A stretch of DNA of 19,218 bases from Ignavibacteriales bacterium (lineage in GTDB: Bacteria; Bacteroidota; Ignavibacteria; Ignavibacteriales; Ignavibacteriaceae), in NCBI GenBank assembly GCA_020061995.1, contig JAGUXE010000140.1:1-19218 (forward strand), given 5' to 3'. This document shows, piece after piece, positions 15,805 to 19,218 of this stretch. Each line of letters starts with the position of its first letter. Positions within the stretch are counted from its first letter, which is position 1. The notes beneath the pieces were generated by a model. The model did not search any database and was not told where the DNA came from. It saw only the letters and a list, made by a program, of their open reading frames with translations. Position numbers and translations under genes: made by a program.

Positions 15805-18800
15805 ATGAAAAATAGTACATTCCAATTATTCCTGATAGGAATATTGCTTTTCAGTTTTGAAATACTGGGGCAGAGGGGTGATCCCAACTTACTTACGGTT
15901 GGATTACACACCGGAAACCGAATCGGTATTTCTTTTCATAACGATGGACAGGTTGCAGGAATTCTCTCCGGAGTTGATATTAGAGGCGAATGGCCTTTTG
16001 GTTCCGGTGAAAATTATATTGGAGATTGTATCCCATTAATCGGTGTTGAATTCATTAACCGAATGGGTGACACTTTACATTCTGTGATAATTTCAAGAGG
16101 TCCACGAAATCGTCAAGCAGAAGAAAGACATCCTTACAAAAATTATTTTTGGGGATGGAATCCATTACCAGGTTACAGAAATCCAAATTATGAATCAGTT
16201 GCGATGAGTCATTTACCCGAATCTTGGCCTATAGAAGGTTGGAATGATCCAATAGCTTCAACATGGAAAGATGAGAGAGGGGCGACTCAATGGTTCGGTT
16301 ATTTTGGAAGAGGCATAATCAATGCCGACCAAGAAAGCATATTCGATGCTGATGATAATACAGATACTGAATTTAATTTTACATGGAATTCCAGTGGAGA
16401 ATCTGTTGACACTCTATTTTTACCGAATGCAAATGATCTGACCCGCAACGGAATGGGATTACGAATGAGAGTTCGTGGTTTCCAATGGTCAAACTTCTTG
16501 GCTGAAGATGCTATCTTTTGGTTATATGATATAACTAACGAAGGAACTACCATTTATCGTAAAGCTGATTTTGGAACCGTTGTTGGAACTCTTGCTGGCG
16601 GTGATGGCGACAGTGGTGATGATCTTGGTTATTTTGACATACAGGAGTGGATAACATATTCATGGGATAGTGATGGAAGTGGAAATAAAGGTCAAAAAGT
16701 GGGATATGTTGGTTATGCATTCCTTGAATCCCCCGGAAATCCTTTTGACGGAATTGATAACGATGATGATTCCAAAGGTGCGTCGCCACGTTTTCAATCA
16801 ACTGATTTTGATTCGGTAAAATATAATGCCGGTGCCCAAGTAGTTTTGATAAATCCCACAACCTATGAAAGAACTCTTCACACAGTCGCAGCTACAACCG
16901 ATACAGTTTTTTCAATGGGTGTTATGTTCATTATCGAACCGGGAGTTACTTACTTCAGAGAAGGACATATTGGATCGGTAGTTAACGGTGTATCTGTCCC
17001 TCATCCTTCAGCTTATGATGGAATTGATAATGACCTTGATGGACTTATTGATGAGAATCAGGCAATTCATTATACAACTCGTATTCTCAACGGTGCTTTA
17101 GGATTATCGTATAAAAATCATTTAAGCGGTGCCGGAGTTAATGATTTACTTATTGATGAACGACGAGATAATGATATTGATGAAGATGGCGATTGGGATG
17201 TTAGATTTGATGATATTGGAATTGATGGTATTGGGCCCAATGATAATGGTTACCCCGGTCCTGATTTTGGAGAAGGAAACGGTCGCCCTGATCAGGGTGA
17301 ACCAAATTTTGGAAGAACCGATCCTGATGAATCAGACCAGATTGGTTTAACATCATTTAATTTCTTTAATTTGACTGCATCACCCGACATGACTAACGAC
17401 TCATTATTATGGGGAAGAATGACCCCCGGACGTTTTGATGTTATTCCTCCAATTCCTCAGGATGGTGACTTTATTTATGCTTCAGGTTATTTTCCGTTGA
17501 TTCCATCTAATGGTAATCCGGATGTTAAAGAGAGATTTTCTGTTGCATTATTATTCGGTGAAGATTTGCCCGATATCGTTGGAAATAAACAGATTGTTCA
17601 ACAGATATATAATGCCGGATATAAATTCCCGCAACCTCCAATTAAGCCTACTATCACTGCTACACAAGAAGATGGTAAAGTCGTAATTTATTGGGATGGA
17701 GCAACAACAGAAGGCTCCCGTGATTTTATTACAAAGAAAAAAGATTTCCAAGGATACAAAATTTATAGAGCAACGGATGCAAATTTTGCAGATTCAAGAC
17801 AAATTACAAATGGTAGAGGTGTTCTCGCTTTTGACAGACCCATTGCTCAATTTGATTTGATAGATACAATCTCCGGTTATTTTTATCCTTCATACCGTCT
17901 GCTTCAGCAGGTTGGTGGAACAACCTTTTATATGGGTGATAACAACGGAATAGTAAACAGATTTGTCGACAGCTCCGTCGTTCTTGGTCAAACTTACTAT
18001 TATGCAGTTTGTGCTTATGATGAAGGAGATGCTGGATTAGATATATTCCCAACTGAAAATTCGAAGTTTATTCGTCGTTCAAATACCGGGGAAATTATTA
18101 CAGACAATAATACTGCAGTGATAACTCCGGGGTTCAGACCTGCCGGTTATGAGAAAGCTAAATTTGTTGATTTCCAAAAATCAGCAGGGTTTATTGGTAC
18201 GGGCAAACTGGATATTGAAATTATTGACGACAAAGCAATTCGAGATAATTACAAATATGAAGTCGCTTTTGAGGATAGCGGAATTTCTTCGTACACAACA
18301 AACTGGTCGCTTATTGATCTACAAACACCTGACACAATTCAGGTCGTTTTTGATGGTGACAAAACAATTGTGAATCCGTTGCAAACTATTCTGCTGCCGT
18401 CCGGTACTGATACAATTTACGTCAATGGACTTCCGTTTAAATCAAACGGAGCTAGTTATAAAGCGGAATATGATTCTCTTGTTCAAAAATCTAATATCTT
18501 TTTAGGTAATACACCTATCAGACAGGGATTTAGATTGCAGCTATTTAATGATCAGGTTATAAAGTTAGATACAGCCAAATCAGGTTTCGTAGGTTACAGT
18601 TCTGCAGAAAAACCCGACTACAATGTGCAAGTATTATTTGATTCTACGTATCCGTCAAATAACGGAGCAGCTGTTCCAAATGACTATTTGATTGAATTTT
18701 TTAACACAATAGTTGATACTTCAGTTGCTGATACATTGTTGCCGAATATTGCAAGAAATAGAGCTCCTGCAACTCCGGTTAATTTCAAGGTTACTAATCT

Positions 18801-19218
18801 GACAAAAGGTACTAATTTAAAATTTGCTCTCAGAAAAACCGGTACAATTACAACTGTTTACACGATTGACTTTAAAGAAGATTACCTCGGTGTACTTAGA
18901 AGAACTTGGAGAGTTGTAATACGTTATGCAGGTGCAAATATTCCACTAGAGTCTTCGGGCAAATTAAATTTTTCTACAACAAAACCTTTTAATAGGAATG
19001 ACAAAATTACGTTTTCAATGGAAGCGGCAAAAGTTAATGCGGAATTAGCAAAAGCGGATATTGATAAAATAAAAGTTGTTCCTAATCCATACGTAGTTAC
19101 TCACGAGGCTGAAGCTCGTTTGCTTAGTACCCAAACAAGTGGAAGAGGTGAAAGAGAAATTCGGTTTACACATGTTCCCCCGGGATCAAAGATTTCAATT
19201 TTTACGGTTCGAGGAGAA
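15805..19218 (+). CDS. Very large exported protein with acidic Asp repeats and FN3-like region, 3' end cut by window edge
   Basis: There are 1138 codons, open to the last base. AGGAAA (15793-15798) lies 6 bases before ATG, and a signal peptide ends near ILGQ. Residues about 25-300 are a Trp/Gly-rich beta region (FGYFGRGIINAD; WLYDITNEG). Three acidic segments follow: FDGIDNDDD (about 314-322), YDGIDNDLDGLIDEN (404-418) and LIDERRDNDIDEDGDWD (449-465), running into a Gly/Pro/Asp linker to about 515. They resemble thrombospondin-3/OmpA-type calcium-binding repeats. A fibronectin-III-like region (about 612-750; FQGYKIYRAT, QTYYYAVCAYDEG) and long beta segments follow. The end, IDKIKVVPNPYVVTHEAE...REIRFTHVPPGSKISIFTVRGE, is the module that often precedes the C-terminus of secreted Ignavibacteria proteins, so the gene probably ends soon after the edge, perhaps with a T9SS tail. 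It is tightly coupled to the receptor gene (17-base gap), suggesting a surface partner. Confidence 0.9.
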   Translation, partial: MKNSTFQLFLIGILLFSFEILGQRGDPNLLTVGLHTGNRIGISFHNDGQVAGILSGVDIRGEWPFGSGENYIGDCIPLIGVEFINRMGDTLHSVIISRGPRNRQAEERHPYKNYFWGWNPLPGYRNPNYESVAMSHLPESWPIEGWNDPIASTWKDERGATQWFGYFGRGIINADQESIFDADDNTDTEFNFTWNSSGESVDTLFLPNANDLTRNGMGLRMRVRGFQWSNFLAEDAIFWLYDITNEGTTIYRKADFGTVVGTLAGGDGDSGDDLGYFDIQEWITYSWDSDGSGNKGQKVGYVGYAFLESPGNPFDGIDNDDDSKGASPRFQSTDFDSVKYNAGAQVVLINPTTYERTLHTVAATTDTVFSMGVMFIIEPGVTYFREGHIGSVVNGVSVPHPSAYDGIDNDLDGLIDENQAIHYTTRILNGALGLSYKNHLSGAGVNDLLIDERRDNDIDEDGDWDVRFDDIGIDGIGPNDNGYPGPDFGEGNGRPDQGEPNFGRTDPDESDQIGLTSFNFFNLTASPDMTNDSLLWGRMTPGRFDVIPPIPQDGDFIYASGYFPLIPSNGNPDVKERFSVALLFGEDLPDIVGNKQIVQQIYNAGYKFPQPPIKPTITATQEDGKVVIYWDGATTEGSRDFITKKKDFQGYKIYRATDANFADSRQITNGRGVLAFDRPIAQFDLIDTISGYFYPSYRLLQQVGGTTFYMGDNNGIVNRFVDSSVVLGQTYYYAVCAYDEGDAGLDIFPTENSKFIRRSNTGEIITDNNTAVITPGFRPAGYEKAKFVDFQKSAGFIGTGKLDIEIIDDKAIRDNYKYEVAFEDSGISSYTTNWSLIDLQTPDTIQVVFDGDKTIVNPLQTILLPSGTDTIYVNGLPFKSNGASYKAEYDSLVQKSNIFLGNTPIRQGFRLQLFNDQVIKLDTAKSGFVGYSSAEKPDYNVQVLFDSTYPSNNGAAVPNDYLIEFFNTIVDTSVADTLLPNIARNRAPATPVNFKVTNLTKGTNLKFALRKTGTITTVYTIDFKEDYLGVLRRTWRVVIRYAGANIPLESSGKLNFSTTKPFNRNDKITFSMEAAKVNAELAKADIDKIKVVPNPYVVTHEAEARLLSTQTSGRGEREIRFTHVPPGSKISIFTVRGE

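Noticed and set aside
16547..16861. 104-codon His-rich minus-strand frame
   Set aside because: The His and Gln richness is the mirror of the Asp/Gly-rich coding sequence of the giant exported protein; it lies wholly inside that gene.
17804..18052. 82-codon minus-strand frame
   Set aside because: It is a shadow of the fibronectin-like region of the giant exported protein.
1..19218. CRISPR arrays, transposons, integrases, tRNA or rRNA genes
   Set aside because: I saw no regularly spaced repeats, transposase or integrase motifs, terminal repeats or tRNA-like cloverleaf segments in the gaps.

Overview
The window is AT-rich bacterial DNA. It most resembles a member of the Ignavibacteria (Ignavibacteriota, in the Bacteroidota/Chlorobi group). 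Two proteins end in a complete type IX secretion (T9SS) type A sorting domain with the NYPNPFNP signature typical of that lineage. Most other genes encode exported proteins with Bacteroidota-style signal peptides ending in ...SQ or ...AQ. There are no RNA genes, transposons, integrases or CRISPR arrays, and no gap between genes exceeds about 250 bases. The lineage is inferred from protein style, not from a marker gene.

Left part (1-4417, minus strand): three exported peptidases lie head to tail, with gaps of 57 and 46 bases and no visible terminator. In transcription order they are an M14 zinc carboxypeptidase-like protein, a VanX/DdpX-type D-Ala-D-Ala dipeptidase with a signal peptide, and a lysyl-endopeptidase-like trypsin-fold protease. 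The last has fibronectin-III and HYDIN/BACON-like modules and runs off the left edge. A small TerB-like helical protein is divergent (4558-4953, plus) and ends at a strong bidirectional terminator (4979-5012).

Middle part (5026-9728, minus strand): a short exported protein with a CxCH motif and a T9SS tail, a COG4947-like esterase, a small exported HEAT-repeat protein with its own terminator, a serine beta-lactamase-fold hydrolase that starts at TTG, and an AI-2E family permease. These look like mostly independent genes.

Right part (9790-19218, plus strand): a T9SS-secreted protein combines a cytosolic-carboxypeptidase-type M14 domain with a golvesin/Xly-like domain. A probable three-gene operon follows: an unrecognised exported protein that may be a beta-propeller, a 928-residue TonB-dependent receptor, and a very large exported protein (at least 1138 residues) with acidic calcium-binding-like repeats and a fibronectin-III-like region, cut by the right edge.

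Together the genes suggest a cell that digests protein and peptidoglycan peptides outside the cytoplasm and moves substrates or products across the outer membrane. The most interesting items are the three-peptidase cluster, the CCP-like peptidase with an altered substrate-binding motif, the receptor/large-protein pair with calcium-loop motifs on both partners, and the CxCH protein.
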